Shown here piece after piece: positions 9,251 through 20,530 of a stretch of DNA of 64,000 bases; positions within the stretch are counted from its first letter, which is position 1, and every line of letters begins with the position of its first letter. The DNA is from Quillaja saponaria. Lineage: Eukaryota > Streptophyta > Magnoliopsida > Fabales > Quillajaceae. The DNA lies in the NCBI GenBank assembly GCA_029379385.1, contig CM055618.1, positions 6,954,134 through 7,018,133 on the forward strand. The letters are read 5' to 3'. The notes below the pieces were generated by a model. It saw nothing but the letters and a program-made list of their open reading frames with translations. It did not search any database and had not been told where the DNA came from. A program made the translations under genes and the position numbers.

Positions 9251-9938
9251 CAAAAAAAAAAAAAAGATGTATGTAAGCATAATTTTTTATTTTTTTTATT
9301 TTGGATAATGTATCTCTTGTATACTCTCCTTCAGCTTTCATCGTAGCTTTTATTGATAGTTTAGGCATTAAGAAACAAGTTCTTAGAAATAGATATCCAA
9401 TCAAACGCTATCTAACACATCAAATTTCCACCTAGTTAACAAAAAAATTGTAATAATTTTTAAACCAAAAGAAAAAGGAATTAGTGTAGTCCAATAAATT
9501 AAATATAATCCATTCACGTCATATTGAAATGTAGCCTAGATTGGAGTTTCAAGAGGCTGTGAAAGTGATAGAATTACCCTTTTACAGGATCCATAAAAAA
9601 AAAAAAAAAATGTATGTATGCTTAATTTTTATTTTTTTATTTTGGATAATGCATCTCTTGTATATTCTTCTTTAGCTTTCATCATAGCTTTTATTGATAG
9701 TTTAGGCATTAAGAAACAAGTTCTTAGAAATAGATATCCAATCAAACGCTATCCAACACATCAAATTTCCACCTAGTTAACAAAAAAATTTTAATAATTT
9801 TTAAACCAAAAGAAAAAGGAATTAGTGTAGTCCAATAAATTAAATATAATCCATTCATGTCATATTGAAATGTAGCCTAGATTGGAGTTTCAAGAGGCTG
9901 TGAAAGTGATAGAATTACCCTTTTACAGGATCCATAAA
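9251..9938 (+). repeat. Direct tandem duplication, period 343 bp
   Basis: The unit starts with a poly(A) run followed by TGTATGTA (9268 in copy 1, 9611 in copy 2). It continues through GGATAATG.ATCTCTTGTAT, TTGATAGTTTAGGCATTAAG and ATCCAATCAAACGCTAT, and ends with CCCTTTTACAGGATCCATAAAA. Copy 1 spans about 9251-9593 and copy 2 about 9594-9938. The copies differ by only a few substitutions and A/T-run lengths, so the duplication is fairly recent. The poly(A) run at the boundary may have aided slippage or unequal exchange. Confidence 0.85.
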
Positions 9939-10440
9939 ACATTTGATTCTTAAGATTTCATATTGAAACAAATATGACATCATCATTTTTCTATCATGAT
10001 AATCTATGAACAAAATACGACTTAAAGTGTTGAATATTTTATTTTTTTTTCTTTACTGAAGATAGAAAAAACAAAAAGTATAAAAGAGAAAAGGTTTGAT
10101 AGATAAATTCCCTTGACAAATTCATAATGTGCATTTGTAAAAATGGTTCTATCACAAGCTATAATCTGTCTTTTTTACTTGCCTAAATTTAAACCTCTTC
10201 CTCTTGAGAATGAGCTGCCAATACATCAAAGCTTCCAAAGCACAGCGAAAAACATGGTTCCTACATTGACACCAGATGACACCCATAAAAGCATTAGCTC
10301 CAACTCAAAACAACAACAAAAACAAACACAGCCATCTTCCAGTTTCATCATATTTCCTACAATAAAGGGAGAGAAACTCTATCCTCCTTCCTTCACCCGA
10401 TTCATTTTTTTTCCCTCAATCTAGCTTCCTCTCAATTCAC
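9939..10440. other. Spacer upstream of the 10441 remnant
   Basis: AT-rich to about 10140, then a mixed-composition stretch with CAACAACAA-type codons (10300-10340). The plus-strand open frame 10143-10424 has no recognisable similarity. It could be the leader of the remnant that follows. Confidence 0.3.
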
Positions 10441-10980
10441 ATGAAAATGGATTGTGGGAAATCAAAACATGATGTTGCCACAAGAAACACCATCCCCCAG
10501 CACAAGAAAATCAATGACAATGAGACTAACCAAGAAGCATACAAATGATAACAATAACATCAACAACAATGTAACTCCCGAGACTCAACAATAAGAAATT
10601 GAAAATGTCAATGATGTTGTTGACAATACTAATGGTGACTGATTTGAAGGACATGGAAGAAAATGCAAAGTTATAGGAAGAGAATAATGATGATGGTGTT
10701 GAAAAGTATGAAGTGGAAAATTTGACAGCCAAAGATTCGTCAAACAATTTCTTATCGTCGAGAAAATATGAGAAAGGACTTGAGAGAATTGTCTCCGAGG
10801 GACTATCTGAGAACTCTTAGTATAACACTCCACACCATGGAGCCTGTGTGAAAGAAGATTTCTTGAGTGAAAACGAGAAAGAAGATAACATTGCGGGAGA
10901 GAAAGAGTTGCCAAAACAAACCAAAGCAAAAAATGAAAATGTTTCAACTAGTTCAACTGGTGAGTAGGATTTGAAAGCTG
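10441..10980 (+). pseudogene. Remnant of an acidic, Asn/Glu-rich plant protein gene
   Basis: Starts with ATG at 10441 (MKMDCGKSKHDVATRN). After QEAYK the coding sense moves to a second frame (NDNNNINNNVTPETQQ, a stop, EIENVNDVVDNTNGD) and then a third (DLKDMEENAKL, a stop, EENNDDGVEKYEVENLTAKD, then RKYEKGLERIVSEGLSENS). A long hydrophilic stretch rich in Glu, Lys and Asn ends near EKELPKQTKAKNENVSTSSTGE. At least two frameshifts and three in-frame stops are needed to read it through. The codon-like composition over 500 bp suggests a former exon. I do not recognise the family. Confidence 0.45.
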
Positions 10981-11479
10981 AAGAGGTACATATAGGGGTT
11001 TAAAAATAATTCAGTTTACAAAATTAATTATTAATTTTTGGCTGTGCTACAAGAGCAAACCAGAAGTTTTCCAATCAGTGAAGACATGAATACAAATTGA
11101 TCATCAAATTAAAATTAAGACAGGCTAATTAAAGTTTGTTACTGCTTCATATAAATATATATACATATAGACCACAGTCAGAAATTTTTGTATTATAAGA
11201 CTTGATAAGTAGTTGGTCTTTCAAATTCTAATTTAGATAACAGATTTTAGTATGCTATCCACATATCATCAATGGACCAATGAATTATGAATTGTTTTTT
11301 CTTACAAATTCAGATGATTACTTATGTTTGAATATCAATTGCAAAGATAACATCTCGATATATTCTTTCAATTATGTTCTAATTAAATCACAAAAAATGA
11401 CATTAATCACTATACATTATAACTTACCTGATGAAAACATGGAATTGAAACCCTTCCTGTATAACTTCCGCAATATCTC
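10981..11479. other. AT-rich DNA 3' of the host gene
   Basis: No coding signal I can support. It includes the 3' flank of the minus-strand gene ending at 11480. The plus-strand open frame at 11280-11483 is AT-driven and unlikely to be real. Confidence 0.35.
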
Positions 11480-11926
11480 TTAATATACTCTCCGCCTCTT
11501 CCGTCTCTGTTTAGAAGACACTGGTCTTTTCATTGTTATTGGTAAATCAGCACCAATATTTGCCTCTACCTCTTTTATACTCATAGAATTCTTAGGATTC
11601 TTAGGTGCACATTTTAATAAATTGCATGCATCCAAAAATGAAGGTGACTTGGCCAAGTCATCTGGGGTAGGAGACAAATCTTTCACTTGCAGTTTCACAT
11701 ATTCTATCAAAACGAGTCCCATGGCACGAAGCGTCTTAAGATCGAATTTGTTTGCTAGTTCAGCATGGCCTATCACTTTTGAACGTTGTATGACCAACAT
11801 TTTTAAGCAAATCAGAAAATCAAGCTCAGACTCCGAAAGGGAACAAAGCCATCTCACATCTTCAAGCTTAGTTTCACCCAAAAATTCATCCATTCCTTTC
11901 ATTCTACCATGCATATAAATCTCACC
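11480..11926 (-). CDS. Plant protein of unknown function, 3' coding exon (144 aa readable)
   Basis: An intact minus-strand frame from ATG at 11914 to the stop at 11480. The residues are helix-forming and gene-like: GETKLEDVRWLCSLSESELD, LICLKMLVIQRSKVIGH, LANKFDLKTLRAMGLVLIEY, FLDACNLLKC. The protein ends in a basic cluster (KQRRKRRRVY), a likely nuclear localisation signal. The exon is preceded by a long pyrimidine tract (11941-11990 in complement) and an AG acceptor at 11927-11928, with the frame open from the acceptor (EIY, then MHGRMKGM). It may therefore be the 3' exon of a longer protein, or carry the true start. A 5' non-coding exon and promoter lie at 12706-13104. I cannot name the family. 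Composition, intact frame and splice signals make it the best host gene here. Confidence 0.65.
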   Translation of the reverse strand, partial: GEIYMHGRMKGMDEFLGETKLEDVRWLCSLSESELDFLICLKMLVIQRSKVIGHAELANKFDLKTLRAMGLVLIEYVKLQVKDLSPTPDDLAKSPSFLDACNLLKCAPKNPKNSMSIKEVEANIGADLPITMKRPVSSKQRRKRRRVY

Positions 11927-11928
11927 CT

Positions 11929-12705
11929 AAACATTTTTGAGACAATAAAATAGAAAAAAAAGAAAAAAAGAAAAAAAAAAAGGAAGAAAAACCATGATAT
12001 ATTCCACAGCTTATCAATGACAAAATGCAGGCAGGTAACATTAGTATTTTTCTACTAAGAAATTGAAAAAAAAAAAAAAAAAAAACAATTAGCCCACGAA
12101 GCCAATTGCAACATCACCCACACAAACAACCTCCATTAACCCAATGGCTGCCAATAATGCATCTTATTACCTCCCATCTGTGAAGTATGGATACAGATAC
12201 AATGACAATACTAAAAATGTTTGTTTCAGGTGATTATCAAAAAGGGAAAAAGCTAATCTCTTGGGCTTCTAAAAGAATTGAAACGGAAAACTGAAGAAAA
12301 TTGTGGGTCCCATTACCCAACTTGAAAGTTCTTTCTTTTCAATTGAATGACCTTCTATAGCACATTATTAGTCAAATCTTATATAATCCAAAAAACAGAA
12401 GTATAACTAAGATTTCAAATTCAAGTAGCTAAGAATGCTGTTAAACACTTGGGTTGCATTTCTTTGAGTCACAAGCTCATTCAGTAATATTCCAATTACA
12501 TAAACAACCACCAATGATTCCCATTTTCATACATTTGCTACAATAACTTACTAGAAATTACAGCAAACAGTCACATGCAACAACAGAAGAGACAAGCAAA
12601 CAAATAGTTACTCCACAAATCTGACAAACCGATTTTGAAATAATAATCAGATTGTTGAAAAAAAAAAAAAATGTAACGTAATGGGAAATTCTATAGCGAA
12701 ACTAC
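11929..12705 (-). other. Proposed intron of the 11480 gene
   Basis: Bounded by the donor at 12706 and the acceptor at 11927-11928, with a strong pyrimidine tract next to the acceptor. It contains long A-runs (12066-12085, 12657-12670) and no convincing coding exon on either strand. Confidence 0.4.
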
Positions 12706-12998
12706 CTTATACTGAGCTGGTGCAGTTATCACACAAATATTTATCAAAAATTATATAGAAAAAATTGTAGCAAAAGAAGTATAACTTGTGGGTTAAACTA
12801 GATCTGGATGTCGCAGTAACATCATAGTAATAATAATAGTGAAGCTGTAACAGAGGACGGAAGAGAAAGGTCAGGGCGTAAGGGCGTAACGGCGTAAGGG
12901 CTTGCCAGAGACGGAGGCGACACAGCTCTCGAAGACGCCCGCGGGTCGACAACGTTAGAAGAGACAAAGGGCAAACCAAAAAGATAATTATACAGTGT
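12706..12998 (-). other. Probable non-coding first exon (5' UTR) of the 11480 gene, with an 11-codon uORF
   Basis: GC-richer than its flanks, with several CpGs. It lies just downstream of a minus-strand TATA box and ends in a good donor (AAG|GTAGTTT, exon edge at 12706). The first ATG opens a small upstream ORF at 12793-12825 (MMLLRHPDLV, then stop). No long ATG-initiated frame exists in the exon. The intron to the acceptor at 11927 would be about 780 bp. I cannot exclude further small exons in between. The open frames 12707-12979 and 12822-13004 lack an ATG start or continuity and are not called. Confidence 0.5.
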
Positions 12999-13023
12999 TA
13001 GCAAAAAATTAAAAAATAAGAGA

Positions 13024-13104
13024 ATTATATAAAGAGGCTTTTCCTTAGTTGGGGTTATTAATGGGCCAGCCCAATTAACTTCAAAGGTAATGTTATTTTG
13101 GGCC
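13024..13104 (-). promoter_or_regulatory. TATA box and three Site II (TGGGCY) elements
   Basis: ATTATATAAA at 13024-13033 reads as a TATA box on the minus strand, placing transcription start near 12998. Upstream are TGGGCC at 13062-13067, AGCCCA (TGGGCT on minus) at 13068-13073, and TGGGCC at 13099-13104. Site II elements of this type bind TCP factors and are typical of plant genes for ribosomal, mitochondrial and proliferation functions. The cluster supports an expressed minus-strand gene. The role is inferred from the motifs alone. Confidence 0.55.
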
Positions 13105-14656
13105 AGTTACCCAATTTTTCTCTGATTCAATGTTCTGAGAAATTACTAATTTGGTCCCAGCATTGTCCTTAACCCTCCAACTAGTTGAACCGGATTCCGG
13201 TTCGATTGGCAACAGAAAAAGATTCTTATAGGTCTAACCGTTCACAATCACCCCCAATGGAAAATCATTTTGTTAACTAAGTGAATATTTGGTTTGCCAT
13301 CCAAAATGAGCGTTTGGCATTTTAAATGGAGGTTTGGGTTCATTGCGTGTTTGATTGAGATTTGGGCTTTGAGCCATCATATTTACGTTATGGTAAATGC
13401 TTAAAAAGTAATCATCGAGCTATTTCTCAAAAGTTAACAATTTTGTTTGTCATTTGATTTTTTTAATATCTATACCATTTTAAAAAACCCATTAAGTTTA
13501 TATTATTAAAAAAACAGTATATGTGAGTCTTAAATTACTGTTTAAACAATAGTTGTGGTCACTAAGCATAAAAATATTATTATTGTGGGATTCAATTAAA
13601 TAAATAGAGGACCGCTGAAGGTAATAAGTTGCTTAATTAGTGTTGGTTTCTACCCGTGAAGAATAAATAAACAATTTACTGAATATCACCATCACCAATT
13701 CACTAATGTGATAAACAATAATAGATATCTTATTGTTGTTATGCAACCTTCAATTATTTAAACAATATCGTATTCATTATTCAGCCTTCAATAATGTAAA
13801 CAAATTATAGTGCCTTTTTATTTTTTACTATCCCACTTTTCTTTATGACAACATGTGTTGTCTATATTTTTTGTCTTTTACCTTTCGACAAACTCAGATT
13901 AATTAGATACCATTTATATATTTTATCATTCTCTCTTTATCTCTTGTTCAACATTACAACAGGTAATTTCATACTCGTTTATTCACTTCAATGAAATTTT
14001 TTTTCAATCTACAATTATTATTATTCAACAATAAATATCTAATATCGTTTCATAATTATTTTTTCAGGATCAAATTCATTTCTATGGCATCGCAATTTAA
14101 TTTTGCAATTCTCCTATTCCATCTTACTAAGTGAATTTTCAAAGTTACAGTGGTTACAAGGGAAAAAAAATTAATTCGTTCATATTAGAAGTGCTACATT
14201 AAGAAATAATGGATTCAAATGCCCAATTGATAACTTCTCTTTTCACCCTGATTTTCTATTTCTCAACTTATTTAAAATAACAGTAAGACAAAATAACTAT
14301 CATAGATTTTCGAAAGAAGCATATTGTTTGTTTTGGGAACTGGCATCTTTATATCATATCATATTGTTTACTAAATGGTTACTTCTATTTAAGCAACATA
14401 CATATTGGATATCGCACTTTTTTAATTATGAATTCCAATGTGTTTGTATTACATTTAGAATCATTCATGATCTGGAACGAGAAGTACCAAATGAGATAAA
14501 TTTAACAGCAAATAATTATGTGATATTTATATTCAAGAGCGATATCCAATTTGGAATACATGAACTCATGGGATATCGCAAGCAATTATGATATAATCTT
14601 GCCTAGATGCAATATGTGTCAATTAAATGGTATTGATCCATGTAGGTCCCAACAAA
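13105..14656. other. AT-rich intergenic DNA up to element B
   Basis: No coding similarity recognised. A plus-strand open frame at 14328-14591 has a somewhat gene-like tail but no family I know and no clear start. If the exon at 47367 is real, earlier exons of that gene may lie here, interrupted by element B. Confidence 0.35.
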
Positions 14657-14661
14657 CTTGC
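14657..14661 (+). repeat. Element B target-site duplication, left copy (CTTGC)
   Basis: CTTGC lies directly before the LTR edge TATCACATCC at 14662. The same five bases follow the other LTR edge at 47343-47347. A 5-bp TSD is standard for Ty3/gypsy integration. Confidence 0.8.
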
Positions 14662-16393
14662 TATCACATCCTTCACAAAGGCATGATTGGCCAGAGGATT
14701 GGATAACCAAATCTCCGTAACCCTGATTTCAAAACAAAATAACAAACATGACTCTTGGCCCATCCAAAGGATAAAAGTAACTTTTATAAAAAAGAAGTTC
14801 ATTGTAAAATTTTATTTTCTGAAACAGTTAACAATTTACTGAAAATTTTTGGTAGAGGTCCCCAACAATATAGAACATGTCTCAAAACACAAACGCATAT
14901 GCTCATGATTTCACATAACAATAACACCAAGACAACAAGGAGCTCTGCTTAGTCCACATCCTAATCAAAACAAATAACTAGACTCTTACGTCATACCAAA
15001 ATTAGACACCTCACAGTTCTAGTGTGACTGCAAGTCTGAGATCTTGGAAATACCTTATCATACCCGATTGACAAGTCACAAGCTCAGCGACACCTTGTAC
15101 CAAACTTTTGTCACTAAAAAAAAATATCTACTAGAGGGGGGTGAGTTCTATGGACTCTGTGAGTGAAAAATCGTACCCAAAGGGTACTAGCATCACACAA
15201 CATAAGTGTATAACATATATAATAACATCATGTAACATTGTTTATATCTTAATTCACATTACACGTATACATTGTAATCTTCATAAATTCACAATTTACA
15301 TGATACACAGGATCACAAATTAATCAGAGCAATAATATCACACAAAATAACCAAAAGGCCAACGAGTAACCCATCCCCACACAATAGTATCAACCTCTAC
15401 CGGGCATTTATGCGCCCGCATAGCAAATTAATCTTCGTATATAATCCATCCCACTGGGGCTGAGCACTCAATTTAAAAAAAATATTTATTAGAATCAGAA
15501 TTTCTCGTGATTTTAAATCAGACTATCCTAGGTGCACTTGGATCTTAGTTCCCGAAATAAAAATCATTGCTCAGAAATTTTTTTATTTGTTTGCCCTTAT
15601 CAACCATAGATAATTTCAAACAAGCTTAATTCAAATAACTTACTAAAACATTGCACTAGCATATTTGTTTAAATATACATATAATTACACATAATAATCT
15701 AGCTCTTAAAGGCAACAATTAATCACACACCTTTTACTGATTCCATTCGCCACTTGCACTTATGTTCGCATATCTCATCAAGTTCATATTAGGATCCGAA
15801 ACTGAAATTCATGTTTCCAAATAATACTTAGTTCATCAATGTTATTGTTATAACCTTTTAATTACCAAGCTTATATATCAACTTATATAGATTTCTTTAC
15901 GAAAGTTTTTCTATTAAGCTATTATATGTCAAGTAGTATAAATTGTACTTTATGTGGCAAGGTTGATAGTGAAAAGACATTTTAGATGTCTTCATAATGC
16001 ATAGGGTATGAAGAAACTATTAGAAAAGTTAGAAAACACGAGTGAGTTAAAGATGTTGAAACTGTCCAAACTTGGGGTTTGGACCAGTGTTCAATTTAAC
16101 AGTCATATCTTCCCTAGGAAATTCCAAATTTAATTTCGTAAAATTTATTAAATACTAAACACATTTAGCTTTATAATGGTATCTCATTTGTAATTTTTAG
16201 ATTTGTATATCAATACAGTTTATTTTTTGAAATTGCTCAAATTCTGCAAAAAGCAATATTTTGACAACTCTGACCTTACCTTAGTTAATTGAACATAACT
16301 TTTTCTAGGAAAAAGGAAATCCAATTCCGTTTGTCAGGTTTATTAATAGACAAGTATGTATATTTTTCTTATTTATAAACTTTTCCTAAAATT
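14662..16393 (-). mobile_element. Element B 3' LTR, part 1
   Basis: The R/U5-side part of the 3' LTR. It closely matches 29674-31395 of the 5' LTR, from CACAAAGGCAT, through the GACTC.GTGAG block near 15150, to TTTCCTAAAATT at the A insertion point. Open frames 14755-14952 and 15141-15323 lie within LTR sequence and are not called genes. Confidence 0.85.
16389..16393 (+). repeat. Element A target-site duplication, left copy (AAATT)
   Basis: AAATT precedes the A LTR edge TGTCACATCC at 16394. The identical AAATT follows the opposite edge at 24276-24280. Removing A and one copy restores CCTAAAATTAGTCTTGAAC, as found uninterrupted near 31392 in the other LTR of B. Confidence 0.9.
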
Positions 16394-18048
16394 TGTCACA
16401 TCCTCATGGTGGCATGACTGGCTAGAGGATTGGATAATTAAACCTCTGTAACCCTGATTTCAAAACAAAGAAACAAATATGACTCTTGACCATAAACAAA
16501 TTTAATAAAATTGAAGTTAACTGTAAAAGTTTGTTTACTAAAACAAATAACAATTCGCTGAAAATTTTGGCAAAAGTTCCCCCACAATGTGAAACATACT
16601 AAAATACCAACATGTAAATTGTTGATTTCATTCAATTAAATAACAACAAAGACAACATAACTAAGAAGCTCGCTTCGTTAATACCATAAACTGTAACAAA
16701 TTGACTTTTACACAGACAACTCATAGTAACCCAATACTCTAGTTGTTACTGCAAATTTTCATCTTTTATCTTCAAGTATGAGATTTTGAAAATACCTTGC
16801 CATACTCTATCGGCAGGCCATGAGCTCATGTAAGCTATATGATGAAGTCCTGCTACTAAAAAAAATATCCATAAAGAGGGGTGAGTCACACAGACTCAGT
16901 GAGCAAATAACGTACCTTGAGGGTATCAGCATCAATCAAAGCACATATATTGCTATTTAATCTCAAGTAATAATATTCATGTCGTAATTCAACAATACAC
17001 GCACGTACTTGTAATTCTTATAAAACTACGATTCACATGTTTCACAACATATACAAATCAATTCAAATATCCAACATTCACAATTCCAAACAAAACAATT
17101 AAAGCATTACAAAACAAGCAAAGGGCCACTGAGTAACTCAGCCTCGCACAACAGTATCACCTCCACCGAGCTTATATGCGCTTGTACAGCAGATTAATCT
17201 CCATACATAATCCATCCCACCGGGGCCGAGTACTTTACTTTTAAAACATTAATTAGAATCAGATGGTTTTTGAGAAGAGGAATGGTGGTTATTCCTAGCT
17301 GAAAGTTCACCTTACAAACCACCTAAAACAGGGCGGCAACAAGATGGTAGAAGAAAATGTCTCTCGGTTGGAAACAACCTACACATCACCACCAACAACT
17401 TGGTTTACACCAAGAAAACGAAAAACACATCAAGAAAAAGACTTAATCTCACGGTTAGCAGGGACTTACCAGAAAAAAGAGGCATTAGAACACTTCCATG
17501 GCTACAACAAAGTGAAGCTTTTAAGCTTGAAAGGAAGAAGCCTCGACAAGGAAGGAAAAACAATTTACTTACTTCATAGGAGACCAAAACCAGTTGAAAC
17601 AAAGGTATTCACATGGAAATCTAAACGAAATAGAAATAGAGAGGTAGAGAGGAAATGGCTGAAAGCAGCAAGAAATAAGACAAAACAAAATTAAGGTCGG
17701 TGGCTAAGGAAAAAGAAAAAGGAGTAAGACAAAAGAAAAGAATAAATTATTACAAATAATTTTCCACTTCTTAACATGTGGTGTGTATTAAATTTAATTA
17801 TATATATATATTTATATTATAATTATTGATCCCTACTTTATTGGATTCATACACTAATTTTACTTACTAATACAATTAACATAAATTCTGAGTCCAAGTC
17901 AACCAATAAAGTGGTGGACTTCAATTTACCAACATATATATAAATACCCTCTTATTTTAATTAATTTTATGAAAATTTATTATTTACATATTAACGGTAA
18001 TCTACGTATAACATTCTAAATTGTATGTTAGACAATCAGGTTATAACA
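16394..18048 (-). mobile_element. Element A 3' LTR, internally deleted
   Basis: 1,655 bp against 2,862 bp for the 5' LTR. It runs from TGTCACATCC to GGTTATAACA. At about 17266 the sequence jumps from TTAGAATCAGA to GGTTTTTGAGA. In the 5' LTR these are about 1.2 kb apart (22278 and 23460), so one internal deletion explains the length. The open frame 17344-17694 is LTR sequence with no known product. Confidence 0.85.
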
Positions 18049-19518
18049 ATCTTCTCTCCTTAAAAAAAATTGTCTCGAATTTCAATCAAGAGAATACGAT
18101 TAAATCGTTTCACTAAAACTCCAGTTTTCCATGTGGTTTCTTATTTCTAGGTTTTTACCAAAAGATAAATCGAAGATTATGGTCTTGTTTATTTATACCC
18201 GTCACTGATTATTTCTCATAAATTAGATTCTTATCCAATTTTACTTCATAGGTTCGTAACACATGAAACTTTTTCAATATAGATGTACACTAACATAAAT
18301 TAAATCAATATGATTAAATTAAATATTTAACTTAAATAGTCAAAATAGAATTTAAAAAAAAAAAAATACTTTGGAAACGAAATCAGCCTCTTAGAAACAC
18401 TAAAATCAATATTTTTATCACAACATTCCACCATGCTTCTGTTGTGCCACTCTGATAATTAAACACCTAAACTCCAATCCACGGTCAGAATCATATCATA
18501 TTTCTTATTTAAAATTCAAATTGATAAACCAAATTAAATAATTACATGAGTAAAATAAATTAACTTCCAGTGACTTTCAGTTTTGAACTATTTTCCTTGG
18601 TTAACAATAATTGAATTCTTGACTTTCTTATTTCCTCTGAAGGATGCATAAATATCTTTTCTATATAAACATAAAAATTCAAATATGTAACTAAGTGTGT
18701 AAAAACTATTATGTTAGCTTTGCATCAAACAGAGTACTAATAACATATTCATGTTCTAAAGATTAAAATAGTTGATTAAAAGATTTAAAATTTCCAGAAA
18801 TCATTTTATATATTACAATGGAGTCGTCCATGCAATATTGTTATACGTAACATAAAATTTCCCTAATATAAAACTTTTACTATCACCATTACTGGTATGT
18901 GATACTAATTTATTTATAGCATTACTATACTTTCCTTATTTATTGCAGGTTGGTTATCTATCAGTACAAATTTAACTTACAATATATTTAAAAATCATCG
19001 CATAAATAGGTAATTTACAGAAAGCTGACAATGGATTTTACTAACAACTGATCGTTTTCATATAATAATTGGTTATTCACAGACTAACGTTGTAATATTA
19101 GTAATGTAATTTATCCAATGATAAAACCAAATGAACGAAATATTGAATTGAATTTTACTCATCTCTACTAGGTTTATTATTTGCTGTTTTATTTTCCAAT
19201 TGTCTCTTCAATTAAGAAAAGTAAAAGGAATACCAAATATATCATCAAAATTCTGTTATTTTATTATGAAGGATGTCACTTCATTTATCACTAAAATTTT
19301 TTGATGCAAAAATCAAGATCTAAGTCAACATTAAATTACCTGTATGTATACATTTTATATCCAAATAGGTATAACGTTCATTTATTTTATCTATATTTGT
19401 TCTTATTTATTTTAATCGAGACTTCTATCGTATTATTCTAATTCTATAGTTTAATATTAGATGGTAGCAGTTAGTTAAGTTTGCGATTGATATCTGTTCT
19501 GATTATACATATAAAATC

Positions 19519-19545
19519 ATATATATATATATATATATATATATA
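19519..19545. repeat. (AT)n microsatellite
   Basis: About 13 uninterrupted AT units inside element A. Confidence 0.95.
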
Positions 19546-19616
19546 CATTCTTATAGATACATATATATTAAATCTTATTTACTCTAATTCACAATATTTG
19601 TTGACTCTAATTCCTT

Positions 19617-20530
19617 TAGATTATATTCCGGTGGTGAGGGAGTTTTCTGATGTATTTCCTAAAGAGCTTCCTAGGCTTCCTCCCGATCGGGAGATTGAAT
19701 TGGGCATTAAGTTATTATCTAATACTTAACCAATTTATATGTCCCCCTATACGATGGTTCCTAGCGAGTTAAGGGAGCTTAAAGTGCAATTGCAAGATTT
19801 ACTATATAAGGGATTCGTTCGTCCCAATTCATTTCCTTAGGGTACTCTTGTTTGGTTGGTTAAAGAGAATGATGGCTCGTTTAAACTGTGTATTGATTAT
19901 CGACAGTTAAATAAAGTCATTATTAAAAATAAGTATCATCTCCCCAGGATTGATGATTTATTTGATCAGTTGCAAGGAGCTCAGTGCTTTTCCAAGATTG
20001 ACTTTCGTTTAGGATATCACTAGCTCTGAATTAAGAAGAAAGACATTTCGAAGACTACTTTTTGTACTCAGTATGAACACTACGATTTTTAGTTATGTCT
20101 TTTAGACTTACTAATGCTCTTGCAACGTTCATGGACTTGATGAATTAGTTGGTTAAACCTTTCTTGTATCAGTTTGTCATTGTTTTCATTGATGACATCC
20201 TGATATACTCTCAAAATGAGTAGGAACATGAGCAACATCTTCGTATTGTATTGCAAACACCTAAGGAAAATAAGCTTTATGCTAAATTCTGTAAATGTAA
20301 ATTTTGGCTGAATTAGGTGACTTTTCTCGGACACGTGATTTGTAAAGAAGAAATTCGTGTGGATCCTAAAAAGATAGAAACAGTTCAGAATTGACCCCGA
20401 CCAACAAATATTTCTAAAATTTGAAATTTTATGGGTTCGACTGGTTATTACAAGAGGTTTGTTGAGAATTTCTCTCTTATTGCAGCTTCTTTGACTCGAT
20501 TAACCCGGAAAGGAATTAGTGAAGGAAGTT
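19617..20530 (+). pseudogene. Chromovirus (Ty3/gypsy) RT fragment, inverted inside element A
   Basis: On the plus strand, opposite to element A, the sequence reads VVREFSDVFPKELP, LPPDREIELGI, then [58 protein letters not shown], and the catalytic box VFIDDILIYS (about 20182-20211). It ends in RVDP.KIE and [18 protein letters not shown] motifs. It matches the RT of element D over the same domains but keeps FIDD where D has FIDN. Scattered stops make it non-functional. There are no LTRs or TSD around it, so it looks captured rather than separately inserted. Confidence 0.85.

Noticed and set aside
10585..10947. Minus-strand 120-codon frame
   Set aside because: Antisense to the acidic coding remnant. 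It carries no recognisable motif, and the plus-strand reading is the more gene-like.
11622..11918. Plus-strand 98-codon frame
   Set aside because: Antisense shadow of the 144-aa host exon, which has splice and promoter support on the minus strand.
12707..12979. 90-codon frame in the proposed 5' UTR exon, with an overlapping 60-codon frame
   Set aside because: The 90-codon frame begins at a TTG, not ATG. Both are better explained as leader sequence with a short uORF.
17344..17694. 116-codon open frame in element A's 3' LTR
   Set aside because: Inside LTR sequence. The matching part of the 5' LTR (23520-23880) is interrupted by stops, so it is not conserved as coding.
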